Assembly: GCA_015680685.1 (NCBI GenBank)
Contig: MNCI01033639.1
Location: 409,398 to 473,397, forward strand
Reading direction: 5' to 3'
DNA from: Gnetum montanum
Taxonomy: Eukaryota; Streptophyta; Gnetopsida; Gnetales; Gnetaceae
DNA: 64,000 bases
Part shown: piece after piece, positions 1-12,545 of the stretch
Layout: each line of letters opens with the position of its first letter
How positions within the stretch are numbered: position 1 is the first letter of the stretch
The notes under the pieces: model-generated
Told to the model about the DNA's origin: nothing
Databases searched by the model: none
Seen by the model: the letters and a program-made list of their open reading frames with translations, nothing else
Program-made: the position numbers and the translations under genes

Positions 1-144
1 ATTCAAATATGATCTTTCCATTGTATACATCTAGAAACTATAGTACTAATTCTTTATTGTAGTGTCTAAGACTTGGTCAAAAAATACCAATGGAAAGTGA
101 TCCTTAAAGCTTACCACATTTAATAGTTAAAATTTACTATAGAC
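1..144 (-). pseudogene. Reverse transcriptase fragment of outer Ty3/gypsy element E7
   Basis: Read on the minus strand, this stretch gives the typical Ty3/gypsy RT block: a degenerate V-(C/Y)-x-D-(F/Y)-R-x-L-N stretch, then FKDHFPL, a Phe-Asp-Gln-Val-Leu-Asp-Thr match to the usual FIDQVLDT, and YYSFLDVYNG, matching the usual YFSFLDGYSGYNQI. One in-frame stop is present near the 5' end. The fragment stops abruptly at 144, where the LTR of element E1 starts. The protease and gag of the same orientation resume at 7474, so I read 1-144 as the downstream part of one element (E7) split by the E1 insertion. The catalytic YxDD block would lie outside the window to the left. Confidence 0.7.
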
Positions 145-1290
145 TAATGAGGCATGCAATGGTAATTTGTAAGTTAATTATAAGTCATGGATTTGAAAAG
201 TGTTTCGTATGTCTTGTGTTCTTAGTCTAGCATGTTCAATGGAGGTTCTTGGTTGTCTAAGATGTACCCTATCTTTCTTTGTTACACTTCATGATTTTAT
301 GCATGATTCCAAGCTCCTTAGAATAATTTTGACTTAATTGGATGTTCTATGATCCTTCTCACATGCTTCCTTAAGTTTCAAATTTTACCTAGGATTCATT
401 ATGAAAAGTGTGACTTTAGGGGGGATGCCCTATACTAGCACAAGGATGTCAATGCACTCTCTACTTTTCCAATTTCAAGTCAAAGTGCCAAAAGTGTATT
501 TTGATTGGATAGGGCTATATAGACATATCTCCATTAATGCTTAGATGTTGAAAAACATTTTGTGTTTCTCCATGAAAACTATAAATACCCAATATGAGCT
601 CTCACACATAACTTAGTTTTAATCTGGATTTTATATAGGCTTTTGATGCCTAGTTTGTATGAAGAGCTCTTCCTCCCTAGGGTAAGTTGATTCCTTTCCT
701 TTTCTTGTATATATTTTGAGTCATCTCTTTTACAATTATGACTAAAATTTTGTCAGAGTGCTATCTTGCTTACATAACTTGAAACCATTTAGTCGATGTA
801 GATTCTAGTGCTTACATAGTGAATAAATCTCATGTTATTTATTTGTTCCACCATTGACTCCTTAAATATAAAAAAATAAAAATATTTATTTAATTACTAT
901 TTGATTGATCTATTATGGTTCATGCCTTGCCCAAGGAGGTCATAACTATACAACATGATGTTGGGCCATTGAGATTATGACTAAGAGTCATTTTTATTAC
1001 ATTTCATGTGTGGTGTTACATGTGTGTTTATTACTTGTTTCTTATAAAGATAAAATTTATTAAAATTATAAAATATAAAATTATAAATATTCCATATATA
1101 TTTCATCATAGTAACATGAGTCCTAATTGCATCATATGTATTATAATATCTTTTATATTTCTTGAATGCAATGACATGCATGAATGTTCTTAGCAATCCA
1201 CTCAACATCATCTTCAAATCTTATGATCGAATCACACAATGTTCCATATGATATAATTCCATTAGTCCAAAACTAGCAAGACCCCTATCA
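145..1290 (+). repeat. E1 5' LTR
   Basis: Begins TAATGAGGCATG (the 3' copy has TGATGAGGCATC, so the canonical TG was lost) and ends ...CTATCA. A TATA box CTATAAATAC is at about 579-588, followed by a GAGCTCTCACA stretch shared with the 3' copy. Short overlapping ORFs at about 980-1220 occur in both LTRs but are low-complexity AT-rich sequence, not genes. Confidence 0.75.
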
Positions 1291-1311
1291 TTGACACCAT
1301 TACCAGGGAAG
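1291..1311 (+). promoter_or_regulatory. E1 primer-binding site (TGGCGCCGTTGCCGGGG type)
   Basis: TTGACACCATTACCAGGGAA lies directly after the LTR. It matches the plant Ty3/gypsy site TTGGCGCCGTTGCCGGGGAA (usual in Athila-group elements, generally ascribed to tRNA-Asp). Every difference except one is a G-to-A type change, mainly at CpG. Confidence 0.7.
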
Positions 1312-1399
1312 GCATTAGTGAATTTCCTTGAAATACTTATACATTTATAATTTTCCATTTTTAAAGTTGTTGATTTTGTAGGAAATAAAGGACCAAAGC

Positions 1400-3290
1400 A
1401 AGTATGGCTAGATTAAGTAATGAAATTATATTGAAGTAGAAACCTCAATTGGTCCAAATTACCTTCAAAAACATGTTTAATGAGGTAACATCTTCTATTA
1501 CGGTAAAATTTCATTAAGTTAAATTGGAACAATGGCATGATACTTATGGATGATTTTGGAAAGAACATAAAGAAGCTACACCTATCATATTTGAGGACAC
1601 TTTGTCCAATCAAGGCTTCATCAAGGATTTGATAAATTACAAAAGGAAAGAGGCTTCATCAAGTATGTTACTCATGAAAAGCAAGAGCATCATGGTATGA
1701 TTTTAGAGCAAGGGTACGAGCACATACATGCTAGAGAGCAAGTAAGGCCTTCTCCTAGACACTTCCATTACTATAACATTACTGATTATGGGGGAAGGAG
1801 ATTCATGCATCTTTTTTCATGGGACTTGAGCTATATTTTTGGTGATCCAAAGTAGTCCATCATTCCCCTTTGTCTTACCTTCATTTGTATAAAGGTGTTG
1901 ATGGTTTGGATGATCCATTATTTCCATGGACTTACTAGGGTCAAATTCATAAAGCAATTTGTACCCCACATGAAAGCATTGAGAAGAGCAGAATCAAAAG
2001 GATTGATATCGCCAACATTTCTACATTCATTGGGAATTTATATGATGATCCATAGCTTCATGTTCAAACATTTTTCATTACTTGTAAGTTGCAAGGATTG
2101 AACAATGAGTGGAAGAAACTACATCTATTTCCCCACACACTCATTGATTATGCTAAAACTTCATATCAATCTCTTACATCCAAATTCATCTCTACTTGGA
2201 AAAACATGTTAAAAGCTTTCAATGTTAGATTTCAATCTTATGCCATGATACCAGTGAATCATTAGATGTGACCATAGAACAGTATAATTGCTTGCTCAAT
2301 TAATGTCCAAATCATGGGTTCAGTAAATGTGACCAATTAATGCACCTAGTAGAAGGACTATAGCCATAAACACATGGAAGGGTGAATATGTATATCATGG
2401 ATGATCTTTACTAGACGTCAATGGTTTAAATTACTATTGTGTTAGATGTTGTGGCTAAATTGGAATGTAAATGAAATAAGCATATCAATGTAGAGGAAGC
2501 CAACATAAATCCTCAATGTCAAAAGTATGTAAAGAATGTGGAATATAAGATATAACGCTTTGATGTTGTTGAAGCCCTTATTCAAGAAAGCATGAAAATG
2601 AAAAAGACTTTGGTAGATCTTGCCAATGTTATTGAAAAGGTTTTGGATGTGTTAAATTAAATGATAACATCAGGTTTCAAGGATTTGAAAAACAAATTTA
2701 TTAAAGTAACTAGAAAGGTTAAAACAAGAAGTAAGAGACCTTACTATGATCAAATTCCTTATCCTTATGGTCCATTTTTTAGTCACAACTTCAATAAGGG
2801 ATGGAACTTGATTTTTGGAATGCCTCATCTAAATCACAATAATCTTTTTCATGCCATCCTTCTTTCTACCATGAAACTCAATCGCCTACAAATCACATAC
2901 CTCATGCAATAACCCAACAATATGAGCTATACCAACCATGACTATCTCAATGATCATAGGTCAAAAAATGTCTAGCATGGCCTTTTATACTATTATAGAA
3001 GGGAATTTTTAATCAACCATAGTCGGAACATGTCTATTTTCTTAATGCAAGGTATTACCCTCATTCTCCATCTTCATAAACTATTTGGAAGTACCAAAAT
3101 CATCATATTCCTTTCATGGAAAGAAATGCATCACCTCATAAACAAAAGCATTTTTGTAAGAGAGAAAAATACTAAGGTCTATGAGGATTCAAGCTCATCA
3201 CCTTCATCATCATCTTCAAAGAAATAGGATGAAGGAGGGTATGCTTCTAAACAACAAGTTTAGCAAGGAGGTTGTCAAATATTGGCCTTG
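1400..3290 (+). pseudogene. E1 gag pseudogene
   Basis: The retrotransposon gag capsid core is recognisable at about 2090-2260: a stretch reading LNNEWKKLHLFPHTLID, then AKTSYQSL, W-K-N-M-L and FNVRFQSYAM, the typical W-x-K-L...FP-x-x-L...A-x-x-W/S-Y...ML...F signature of the gag-core family. It is scattered over several frames with many stops. A poly-Ser tract near 3190-3220 (SSSSPSSSSSKK) resembles the Ser-rich segment in the gag proteins of E2 and E3. No function is expected. Confidence 0.65.
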
Positions 3291-6263
3291 AACTCAATCA
3301 TGGGGAAAGAGCCCTCCACATAATAGCTTTGATGATATAGTACGGTTTTTTTGTTATTTATTTGGTATGTCTTTTTGTATTTTTTGAATTTTACAATCTA
3401 TCATTCTCTACTTTTCTTATTCTTTTGGTTTGATATTTCTTTTGAGTGTGTGTATTGTATGTGTACCAGAAATTTATTCATGTGCTTTGTGAATGCCCAC
3501 TCAATATGCCAATGACAAATGGGTGAGCTATAGATGTAATGATGATGTAAGAGTGCTAAATGGATCCAAAGTAGAGTCTTAATAGATGGAACTTTCACAT
3601 AACAAAATTCATTCCTCTACTTTTCTTCTATCCAGATTGATAAACGAAGCTTAGATTCAATAGAGAGCTAGGAATCATACCATGACTTGTTGAGGCTACT
3701 ACTATCAAAACCATGGGTAGGTAATGAGTCCACACCTTAGGGTATGAGCTTTGAAATCTTGGAGGAGTACTTGATTAGTGGCAAGAAAAGGATGTGTCAT
3801 AAAGGGTATTTGTGACCATTATAATGGATCTAATCAATGTGATTGGATCAAGGTGCATGTTTTTTCCATGTCTAGTCATCCTTGGTCAAACAAGATTCAT
3901 GTACTTGTGAACCTATACATCTCATGTGGTGATAGATGAATTCTTATGTTTGTGTAGATCAAAGACTCCATGTGGTGAACTAGCACTCCAATCATTTCCA
4001 TGATTTCAATACACTATTCAAAAATCCTCTTCTCATAAAAAAGAAAGAAAATGAAAAAAAAAAAAAAGAGAAATATGAATAAAAAAGAAAAGAAAAAAAT
4101 CATGAAAAAAATTATGAAGAAAAGATGATGGGAAGAGTAATGCAACTCCAAGCTTGTCAATCCACACAAATTGGTATCTTTATCATTCTAAGTCAATTTT
4201 ATAATTTCTTGAATAAAAATTAAAATGAGTGGTTGGACCAATAATCATGTAAAGTATATCTCATGTTCAACCTATTTCTTAGATCACTTGACCCTCAAAC
4301 ATAATAGTCCAAGATAATCTCTTACTCATCCCTACTCATGGCTATGAAGGCCTAGAAGTCTCTCTCTTACTGAACTTTGGTAACATCAATTGTTTCTTCC
4401 ACCTAATTCCTAAATTCGTTTATTCCTAGCTGTCAAGATCATATTCCTTGATCCAAATCATGATCGTATCTAGACTGTGAGAATCTAATTTCTTGGTCAT
4501 GACATTATAATCAATGTTGGGGTTGGGATTGGTTAGTGCAACCAAAGGGGAGGTTTTTGATAAAACCAAATTTGAGGAGACTGCTAGGCATACATGCACA
4601 GATTGAGGAAAACCAAACTAGAATCTTGACTTCTAGATGATTTATGGCATGTTATTGTAATTCAATTTCATCAATGGTTAGACCATGGAAAAATCAAGGC
4701 TAGATGTCACTAGTAGTGGTAGGTGTAAGCTTGCATTCAAAGAGTAGACTTGGAGGTCTATCCCTACTATGTGGATGAGTAGCAATGAAGGGATACAGTA
4801 GTGAATCTCGCATAGGATGTACGACATGCTCACATGCTTCCATGAGATAATTGGATGGTTGGCTAGGCATTCAATAATTCTACACTCTCACCTTCTCTTT
4901 CTTGTCCTTCATTCATTCTCCATCCCTTTTCTTTCCATTCTCTACATTGTTGTGTATGGCAGAAGATGAGATTTGGCCATCCAAGGGGATGGACTCACAT
5001 TTGATGCTAATGTCCTACTAGTTGTTGGGAGTCTACTAGTGTTCCATTAATGGGTTTCATTAGGGTAAGAAAGGCAGGTGCTTTCTATGGGGAGAAACCA
5101 CTTTTGAATTCTTAGTGACTTAGCATTATGAGTAAGTGAGCTCAAGATTATCTCCTAGTGATGGTGGTGGTTGCATATCATAAAGCACTTAATTATTCTT
5201 CTACTTTTGTGAGTGTTGATTGTATGAGCTTTAAGTTTTGATTATGACAATCCCTTTTTATCTTACCTCACTTATGTTTTTTTTTGACCTTGGGGTTCAT
5301 TATTTATCTCCTATTTTTATAACCCCTCTTTTCTAGTTCTTAGCATGGAAATGATCATATTCAACATTATGATTCAAATCCCATGAATTCGAATGTCATC
5401 CAAGATGAAATTTTAATACTTTAATCTTACTGATTTCTTTTGTGGCTTGTTTAGGTCTATCCTTCATTGAATTTTTGAGATTTTCATGTGTATCTGTTCT
5501 TCATATTCTTCCCATTTACATTGTTCATGTGATTCAAGCTAAGTGTCTTGTAACTCAGTCATGGGGGAGATACACTAATTTAGGTATATGCTTTATAATT
5601 TTGTTGGTTATTTAAATTATTTTCACCATACTTTTTCTTGCCCATGCATGCATGGATCCCATAGTTATGATTATGTTTCTCTCATGCCCTCAAGGATTAT
5701 ACTTATAATTATTTCCATGGTCATTTTTTGCAATTGTAGTATAATGCCATAGGGATCTCACTAGAATTTTTATCATTTTCATAGTTCATCATGTTTAGGC
5801 AAGAGAACCACCAATCCAGAATAGTAAGAATAACATCAATCATCATATCCAACACCTATACATGAGAGACCTTCCTCGAGAGAGAGATCCAAAGATAGGT
5901 GGTCATGCTCTTGATCTTTTAGGTTGAGAGTGTGGACTTTCAAGATCTTTCAAATGAGTGGTAGAGGAGCTAACAAGAGACATTTTGAAGATGGATGACA
6001 AGGAAGAAGATGTAGATGCAAATGATGTGTGGCAAAGACCTATTCTTTTGGCTTCTTCCTATTTCATGCAAACATGCTAGGGAGATTCTCTTCATTGCCA
6101 CCACTCCATAGTACTTATTAGTGAGGTGGCTTGTCTTGTAATGTAGCCATGGTCTATATTGTACATTTGTAATTCCTCCACATTGATCTTGGCATGTGTA
6201 GGCCTTGCCTTTATGTCTTAAGTTTCAAAGCTATGGGACTAGCTTGACTTAGTTGTGGGGGTA
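3291..6263 (+). other. E1 internal region without recognisable coding
   Basis: A T-rich tract (about 3340-3440) follows gag, as in E2 and E4. At 3785-3815 the block GGATGTGTCATAAAGGG matches a spacer block conserved between pol/gag and the 3' ORF in E2 and E4. An A/G-rich low-complexity run occupies 4030-4120. Between 4500 and 6200 there are only short broken frames and I recognise no domain. The segment ends in a polypurine-like tract, TTGTGGGGGTA (about 6253-6263), directly before the 3' LTR. Confidence 0.5.
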
Positions 6264-7473
6264 TGATGAGGCATCCAGTGATAATTTGTAAGTCAATTAT
6301 AAGCCCTAGATTTGGGAAGCATTTCATATGCCCTATGTTTGTAGTCTAGCATATTTGGTTAAGGTTATTGGTCTCCGAAGATGTACCCTAGCTTGGTATA
6401 TCATACTTTGTGATTGTGTGCATGATTTCAAGCTCCTAATAATGTTTCCAACTTCATTCAAATGTTCTATGATCCCTCTAGCATGCTTCCTTATGTTTCA
6501 ACTTTTACGTGGGATCCATTGTAAAAAGTGTGACACTATAAGAGGTTTACTGCCTACCCTACAATAGTGCAAGGATGTCAATGCATCCCTTACTTATTCA
6601 ACTTTGGGCTAAATTATCAAAAGTATGTTCTGATTGGTCATGGCTAATTTTATGGATCTCTATTGATGCATAGACATTGATGAACTTTTTCTGTTTCTTT
6701 GTAAAAACTATAAATACATGGGATGAGCTCTCACATACAAATTAATATTGATTTGGATTTTATTTAGGCTTTTGGTATCTAGTTTGTGTGAAGAGATCTT
6801 CCTCCCTTGGATAAGTTGATTTCTTTCTTTCTCTTAAATATATTTTGAGTCATTTCTTTTACAAGTGTGGCTAGACTCTATTAGAGCACTACCTGGTTTA
6901 CGTAGATTGAAACCATTTGGTCAATGTGAAGTCTAGTGCTTGCATAGTGAATAAAGCTCATGTTTTTTCCTTATTTCACCATTGATGTCTTTAACATACA
7001 AATAAAAAATATTAATTCAATTGCTATTTGATCAAGCTGTAATGATTTGTTCCTTTCCCAAGGAGGCCATAACTATACAGCATGGTGTTGAACCATTAAG
7101 GTTGTGATTAAGAGTCATTTTAATTACATTTTATATGTGGCATTGCACCTATCTCCAAGAGGTATTACAACACATGCATTACCCCTGTACCTAGGTGGGA
7201 TTGCAATGCATGTATGTTTATTACTTGTTTCTTATAAAGATAAAATCCATAAAAATTATAAAATATATAATTATAAATATTCCCTCTATGTCCCACCATG
7301 GCAACATAGTTTTTACTTGTCTCATATGTATTATAATATCTTTTAAATTTCTTAAACACCAAAACATACACAAGTGTTTTGGCAATTCACTCAACATCAT
7401 CTGGATATAATCACACCAAGATATTTCATCACTTAGCAATCCACACCTTTTGCATGTAGTTGCACCCCATGTC
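6264..7473 (+). repeat. E1 3' LTR
   Basis: Begins TGATGAGGCATC and aligns through its length with 145-1290, including the TATA box CTATAAATA (about 6708-6716). Extra sequence around 7145-7200 is absent from the 5' copy. The right end is taken at ...CATGTCA (7473) by alignment with the 5' copy; it could be off by a few bases. Confidence 0.7.
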
Positions 7474-8035
7474 ATTGTATGCAATGCATGGAACTCTTTG
7501 CCTTTTATGACTCCCTTTCATAAGGACAAATTACCAAAAAACCTATAAGGTAGGACCAATTACTTATGATAGTAACAACATCTTCATCCTATCCTAGTGA
7601 ACTACAACAAATTGGTCTACAAGTTCTAACTTGATATTACATTTCATCAATGGTGGTTGATTCTAGGCTTCATACATATCTTGAAAAATAAGATTCACTC
7701 TTGAGTTTGAATTAAGAAGAGCCTTGTATGGAGAGTTTTCTATGATTTATAAATAGATTAAAGGGCTTCTTGGATCTATCTACTTCTTGGGAACTATACC
7801 TACCTTAATATAATGACTTATAGCATGTGTGAACATGACAGTGATTAAATTTTTGATTCTACCTTGGTTGAAACATATGTTCCATAGAGAAATTTGAAGT
7901 GTTAGAGGTTGTATCAAGTGTCATAGCCACATCTCTTCTTGCTAATTGTAAAAAAATCCTATCTCTACTAGCTCTTTCTAAGCTTATCCTAAAAAGAAAG
8001 TATGAGAGGTTAAAGCAAGTGTTGGAACTTAAAAT
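7474..8035 (-). pseudogene. E7 protease-region pseudogene
   Basis: On the minus strand the stretch aligns with the E4 protease region (50370-50800). Shared landmarks include VVTIISNWSYLIGFLVI, matching VITLYGWSYLVDFLVI in E4, which belongs to the retropepsin domain's second half. The catalytic Asp-Ser/Thr-Gly is not clearly preserved. It is broken by frame changes and ends where E1 begins; the RT of the same element reappears at 1-144. Confidence 0.5.
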
Positions 8036-8039
8036 AAGT

Positions 8040-8166
8040 GAAACATAGATACACCCCAAGATTTATAGTCCAATTAGAACTTTATATAACTCAACATTGT
8101 CCACCAAAATGAAACCCATACCTTGGAGCTTCCAAATCAAGTGTCTTACCACTAGGCTAACACCTC
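8040..8166 (-). mobile_element. SINE-like element, family S1, copy 1
   Basis: Read on the minus strand it begins GGTGTTAGCCTAGTGGTAAG, a good RNA polymerase III A box (TAGCCTAGTGG), and has a B-box-like GGGTTTCATTTTGG about 35 bases later, as expected for a tRNA-derived SINE. The 3' part (AATGTTGAGTTATA...AAGTTCTAATT...CTTGGGGTGTATCTATG) recurs in copies at 28152-28280, 59850-59990 and 60085-60205. It is inserted in the decayed E7 sequence. Confidence 0.55.
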
Positions 8167-8279
8167 ATTATTATGGACTCACAACTACTAATATTATCTC
8201 CTACTTATGCATTAATGGCCCTTGTCACAATTTTTTGCTATAGCTAAGAAGACAACTCTTCTTGCATTATTGGTGGAGG

Positions 8280-10560
8280 TACTAGCAATAATGAATTAAG
8301 AGGTTGTTGAGAATGATGTGTTGCAGGATGATGTATGTATGAAGGTGATTCTACACATGAAGTCATAAGTCTATGATACTTTATTAGATAGTAGTGGTAG
8401 TAGGCATGAATAGAAGCATTCCTTGGGAGATAGGTTATTGGAAATAGTAACCATAAGGGTTGTGTTATCTATAAAGGTACTACTATCTTGGTGGTAACAT
8501 CCCTCACAACTATGGATTTTTCCACTAATGCTGATATTTCTCTTATGGTTGAGGATAAGCCCTACTAGGATAATATGATTGTTGTTAATAGGGATATTTA
8601 TAGTTACCTTGAAAATAAGGTAAACTTTTGGGCATCTATTTCTTCAACAACTTCAGGTTTAGTACATATGTCCCTTATTCTTACAAATGGGTTATGACTA
8701 GAAAACACCCCTTAGAATGTCCTTATTAATATAAATCACATTCATTTTTAACTCCTGACCTAGAATTTATAACTTCTTCTACTACTACAACTTTTCCTTC
8801 GTAATTGTGTTTATCTTGTCTAGTTTCTTTCTTTTTCCTTTTATATTTACCTTTGATTAATGCTTGATCAATCTTTTCTTCTACAATCTTTAATGTCATT
8901 GCAAACTTTTCATCTATAGAGTCCCACATCTTTTCAACCTTTGTAGTGACATCATTAACAAATTTTTGAACTGGTAAAGTCTTTCTTTGAATCACGTCTT
9001 CCATTGATTCTTTCTTTTAGGTCTCACATATCCTAACATCTCTTGTTCAAAGAGAAAGATCTTTGTTGTATTCCCCTACAAACTCTCTCTTTTAAAATTC
9101 TTCTTCTTTTTTGTGACTTAATCCAATAATCTTTATACATTATGGGCTCTTATTTCTAATAATCTCCCTTGAACATAGACTCCAAGGGTCCCTCTAGTCT
9201 TATTTCCTAACCCATTAATTATGTGCCTCAACTATTCCCTTTGAGAAAATCCATGGCCTACATATATATGTAATAGTGAATAGTACCTACTCATTGCAAC
9301 ATCAAGGGATTTATGAAATCCCTACTTCCATCTTTGGATTTACTTTCTCAAACAACTCTAGCATTGTGCTCCATCTTCAAATGGACTCTAGTTCCAACAA
9401 TATATACTAGCTCTTTGCTCCTTTGATAAGCATTCTTAAAAATATTTTAGGTTTTTGCCACTTATTTTCAATATTTTGAAGGGCATAAGAATCATGAAGA
9501 GCTTGAAGATAATGTTGTAGATCAACATTATATTTTCCTTCAAATTTGGAAATGTTATTCATGTCTAATCACTTGCTGAAGCTATTTCTTTTATGCCTTA
9601 TTAAAATATGCATGACCTCATTGATATTAATCATGCTTCTTATAGCCAATATAGGTTCATCTTAATCATCGAGTTCATCATATCAATTGTAGTTGTGACT
9701 TCTCCAATATTCTTCTTCATCTCTTTCTCCTATGCCTCTACTCTCTTTTCCTTTCTTCTTCTCTTTCACTTTCATCTACATCATGATGTTTTCTTCTTTT
9801 CAAATATCTATTATGATCTTGTCTTCTTTTCCTATCAAGTGCTTGTTCTTGATTCCTTTAAAGTGCTCTTTTTCCATTTCTCTGCTCATCCCTATTAGAG
9901 TTTATTAATGAATATAATGAAAAGGATGGAGGACTTCGAGAACAATTCCAACCAGTTCTCCTATTATGACCCCTTGATTTTTCTCTTTTAAATCTACTAA
10001 AGGTCCTTAGCCTTAGGTCTATCATTGTTATGAGGTCTACCTCATCCCTTTTAGAAGTTTCTACTAAGGTGGAACATAGCTCTTATTGCATAAAATCTTC
10101 TACATCTAGAATAGATGGATTAAAATGAGATCGATGATAGTGAAACTTTTTAACTCGATCCTTTATATCTTCCTTTCAAAGATTATGACTACCTAAGATG
10201 CTTGTTTGTTCTTTTCCTATTCATATCTTACTTCCATAATGACATCTCTCTCATAATCTAGGCTTCTATTGACTGATATGTTCTAGTCATGTTCATTGTA
10301 ACTTGATATCCTTCATGCATGTGACCAAGACTTATTATAAGAAGTGCTACTTGAAGCATGAATACTCTTGTGGTATTACAATGTCACCTTGTAAGTCTCT
10401 ACATCTAAACTATTCATCTTGATGAAAGATAAAAGTTAGGATAGTATGAATCATTATGAGCATAGGAAATCCTAGTTTGCATTAGTCCATTCCAATTTTC
10501 TTCATTGTGAATCCTATTATTGCTTTCATTAATATCATTAATAGGTGGAAAATTAACTTC
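8280..10560 (-). pseudogene. E7 gag pseudogene
   Basis: On the minus strand this region aligns base by base in many places with the gag of E4 (50900-53420) and the inverted gag at 31140-32930. The clearest open piece, about 9004-8729, reads MEDVIQRKTLPVQKFV then KVEKMWDSIDEKF and a Lys-rich run, the coiled segment after the capsid core; a Tyr-Glu-Gly-Lys-Val-Val-Val-Val-Glu-Glu stretch follows. The capsid core itself lies at about 9160-9560 and is riddled with stops. The plus-strand ORFs here (for example 9608-9898) are antisense shadows. Confidence 0.6.
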
Positions 10561-10669
10561 ATGTGTTAAAGCCATTATAATCAATTCTTATTTAAGTGTG
10601 TGTTTAGAAATTGTTTTTTGTTGACATAACAAACTCTTACTAAAACCAAATAACTGGTGTAGATTGATA

Positions 10670-10691
10670 CCATCCTTGATAATGACATTAA
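10670..10691 (-). promoter_or_regulatory. E7 primer-binding site
   Basis: Reading down from 10691 the minus strand gives TTAATGTCATTATCAAGG, matching TTGGCGCCATTGCCAAGG after CpG decay, directly after an LTR end ...TACTCATCA. This fixes E7 as minus-strand and marks the LTR edge at 10692. Confidence 0.6.
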
Positions 10692-11307
10692 TGATGAGTA
10701 CCAAGAGTTCCTAATGCTCAACCATATAAGCCACATGCATACACACATAACTAGATCAGAATCCATAGATAGGACAATATGTGTATACTAGCGTTTGATA
10801 AGAAGTCCACAATCGTTGTCTTCCCACTAGATTTAGCAAAGTTCAATGTGTATCATTTAACTCTTAGTGAAGTATATGATTGAATGTTGTTGATTGGTTC
10901 TTAAAATGCTACAAGGAAACATATTGAAATGAATATAATTTCTATTATTCAAGATGTAGTGAAAATGTAACACTAAGCTAGCCTAATGGTAATAAGCATT
11001 CTTTTTTGGTCTTACATACATGCCCTAGGCTAGTATAACTACCACTAAGATTGCCAATCAACTTTGCTGTTGAGCAAATCAAGCAAAGCTACTACTTAGC
11101 TATCAAACAATTACATGTTATGCTCAAAATTAGTCATATTTATCCCACTAAAGTACTAACAAACATTGAAAATGTGATGACATTATAAATATAAATAACA
11201 TTGAAAGAAAATCTATGCTAAGTGAAATGCTACAATAGCAAAGAACAATCTCGATTATGCCTAGGAACATTCCACTGAAATAAAGATGTTGTACAACTAT
11301 TAATCAC
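10692..11307 (-). repeat. E7 5' LTR, first part (split by E2)
   Basis: The left part of a minus-strand LTR of the same broad family as the E4 LTRs: it carries the GGTTGAGCATTAGG / CATATGGTT block near its 3' end and TCGATTATGCCTAGG near 11240-11260, which corresponds to TCGATTTTATTT in E4. It stops at 11307 with ATCAC; the remainder continues at 20707 with ATTAC, after E2. A sequence GCCTAATGGTAATAAGC at about 10984-11000 looks like a decayed A box and may be another SINE trace. Confidence 0.6.
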
Positions 11308-12545
11308 CAATGAGTCATGTTTTGCAAGGCTGCAATATTGAATATTTGATATCGGGGCCATGATGCTAGGTATCCAATATTGGGCCACAACCTCCGATGT
11401 CAGGCATCCGATATCACCCCTTCCACGCTAGCTTATAAATACCACACTTGGGTGAACAACTAGGATATAGTTGGTTGATAGATTTTAGATAGCTTTTTCA
11501 TAGATATTTTATTTCAAGTTCTGTTGTCTTTCAGTGCATGCTCGTAGTGTGATGTTAAGTGATTGTACAACATCCTTATTCGAATGTGATGTACTTGGAC
11601 ACGTTACATGACCAAAAATAAAGATTGAGATGACTTTCATCATTGCAACATCCACTTAGTTTTATTATTGCTTTCAAATATTCAAACTTTACTAATTTTT
11701 CTTAGTTAATGTTTTCATTTATTGCTCTTTATTAATCATGCCATTAAGCGAAATGAGTACAACTAATCATGAGTGCTTAAGTGTAATTACTTGGTAGCCC
11801 AACAACATGGGTGCATAGTTGGGATATAGTTGGTTGATAGATTTTAGATAGCTTTTTCATAGAATTTTTATTTTGAGTTCTATTGTCTTTCAGTGCATGC
11901 TTGTAGTGTGATGTTAAGTAATTGTACAACATCCTTATTCAAGTATGACGTACTTGGACACATTACATGATCAAAAATAAAGATCGAGATGACTTTCATC
12001 ATTGCAACATCCACTTAGTTTTATTGCTTTCAACTATTCAAACTTTACTATTTTTCTTAGTTAATGTTTCCATTTATTACTCTTTATTGTTCATGCCATT
12101 AAGCGAAATGAGTGCGACTAATCATGAGTGCTTAAATGTAATTATTTGGTAGCCTAGCAACATTATTGTTTGGTATGCCTAGTGAAGTATGCTTGATAGT
12201 CCCAACAGTAATTACACAAAGTCCAAGGTGTGTACAAAAATGGATACTCATCACACATAGGCTAGTTTAGATTTTACTTTCCACTATTAATTAACTTAAT
12301 TAATTCATCTCTTTATTATCATTAGGAGTAGCTTAAGGCTAGATAACATCAAACATCATATGCCTCACTTTGGACTAAACCATACGTGACAAAGCTACCA
12401 CTAGTTCAACTGGGAAGATAGTGAATTGCAATGAAGGCATCATGATTTAGATGCACAACTAGTTCCTTCCATAAAATTTGACTGGATCATGTGTAAATGC
12501 TTGTGATTCATATGGTTGGGTGTAGGGATACCTCATTGCTCATCA
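11308..12545 (+). repeat. E2 5' LTR with internal 359-bp tandem duplication
   Basis: Aligns with 19820-20706. U3 holds degenerate CGATATTGGG-type repeats (about 11335-11420), then TATA box TTATAAATAC (about 11433-11442). The segment from GGGTG...GGATATAG (11463) to AGCCCAACAACAT occurs twice in tandem with an offset of 359 bases (second copy from 11822 to about 12170). The 3' LTR has only one copy, which explains 1238 versus 887 bp. Ends ...CTCATCA. Confidence 0.8.

Larger units (their letters stand above)
145..7473 (+). mobile_element. Element E1: degenerate LTR retrotransposon with gag only
   Basis: Two direct long repeats (145-1290 and 6264-7473) bound an internal region with a primer-binding site directly after the left repeat, a broken gag and a G-rich polypurine tract directly before the right repeat. 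No protease, RT, RNase H or integrase motif could be found between 3290 and 6263, so this looks like a non-autonomous or internally deleted copy. In one 88-base stretch at the start of the two LTRs I counted about 17 differences, mostly transitions, so the insertion is old. It lies inside the minus-strand element E7. The exact target duplication is not clear (tagac on the left, ttgta on the right). Confidence 0.75.

Noticed and set aside
981-1217. Short overlapping ORFs repeated at 981-1217 and 7165-7484
   Set aside because: They recur only because both lie in E1 LTRs; low-complexity AT-rich sequence, no coding signature.
9608-9898. Plus-strand 96-codon frame rich in Phe/Ser/His
   Set aside because: Antisense shadow of the E7 gag Lys/Glu/Arg-rich region on the minus strand.
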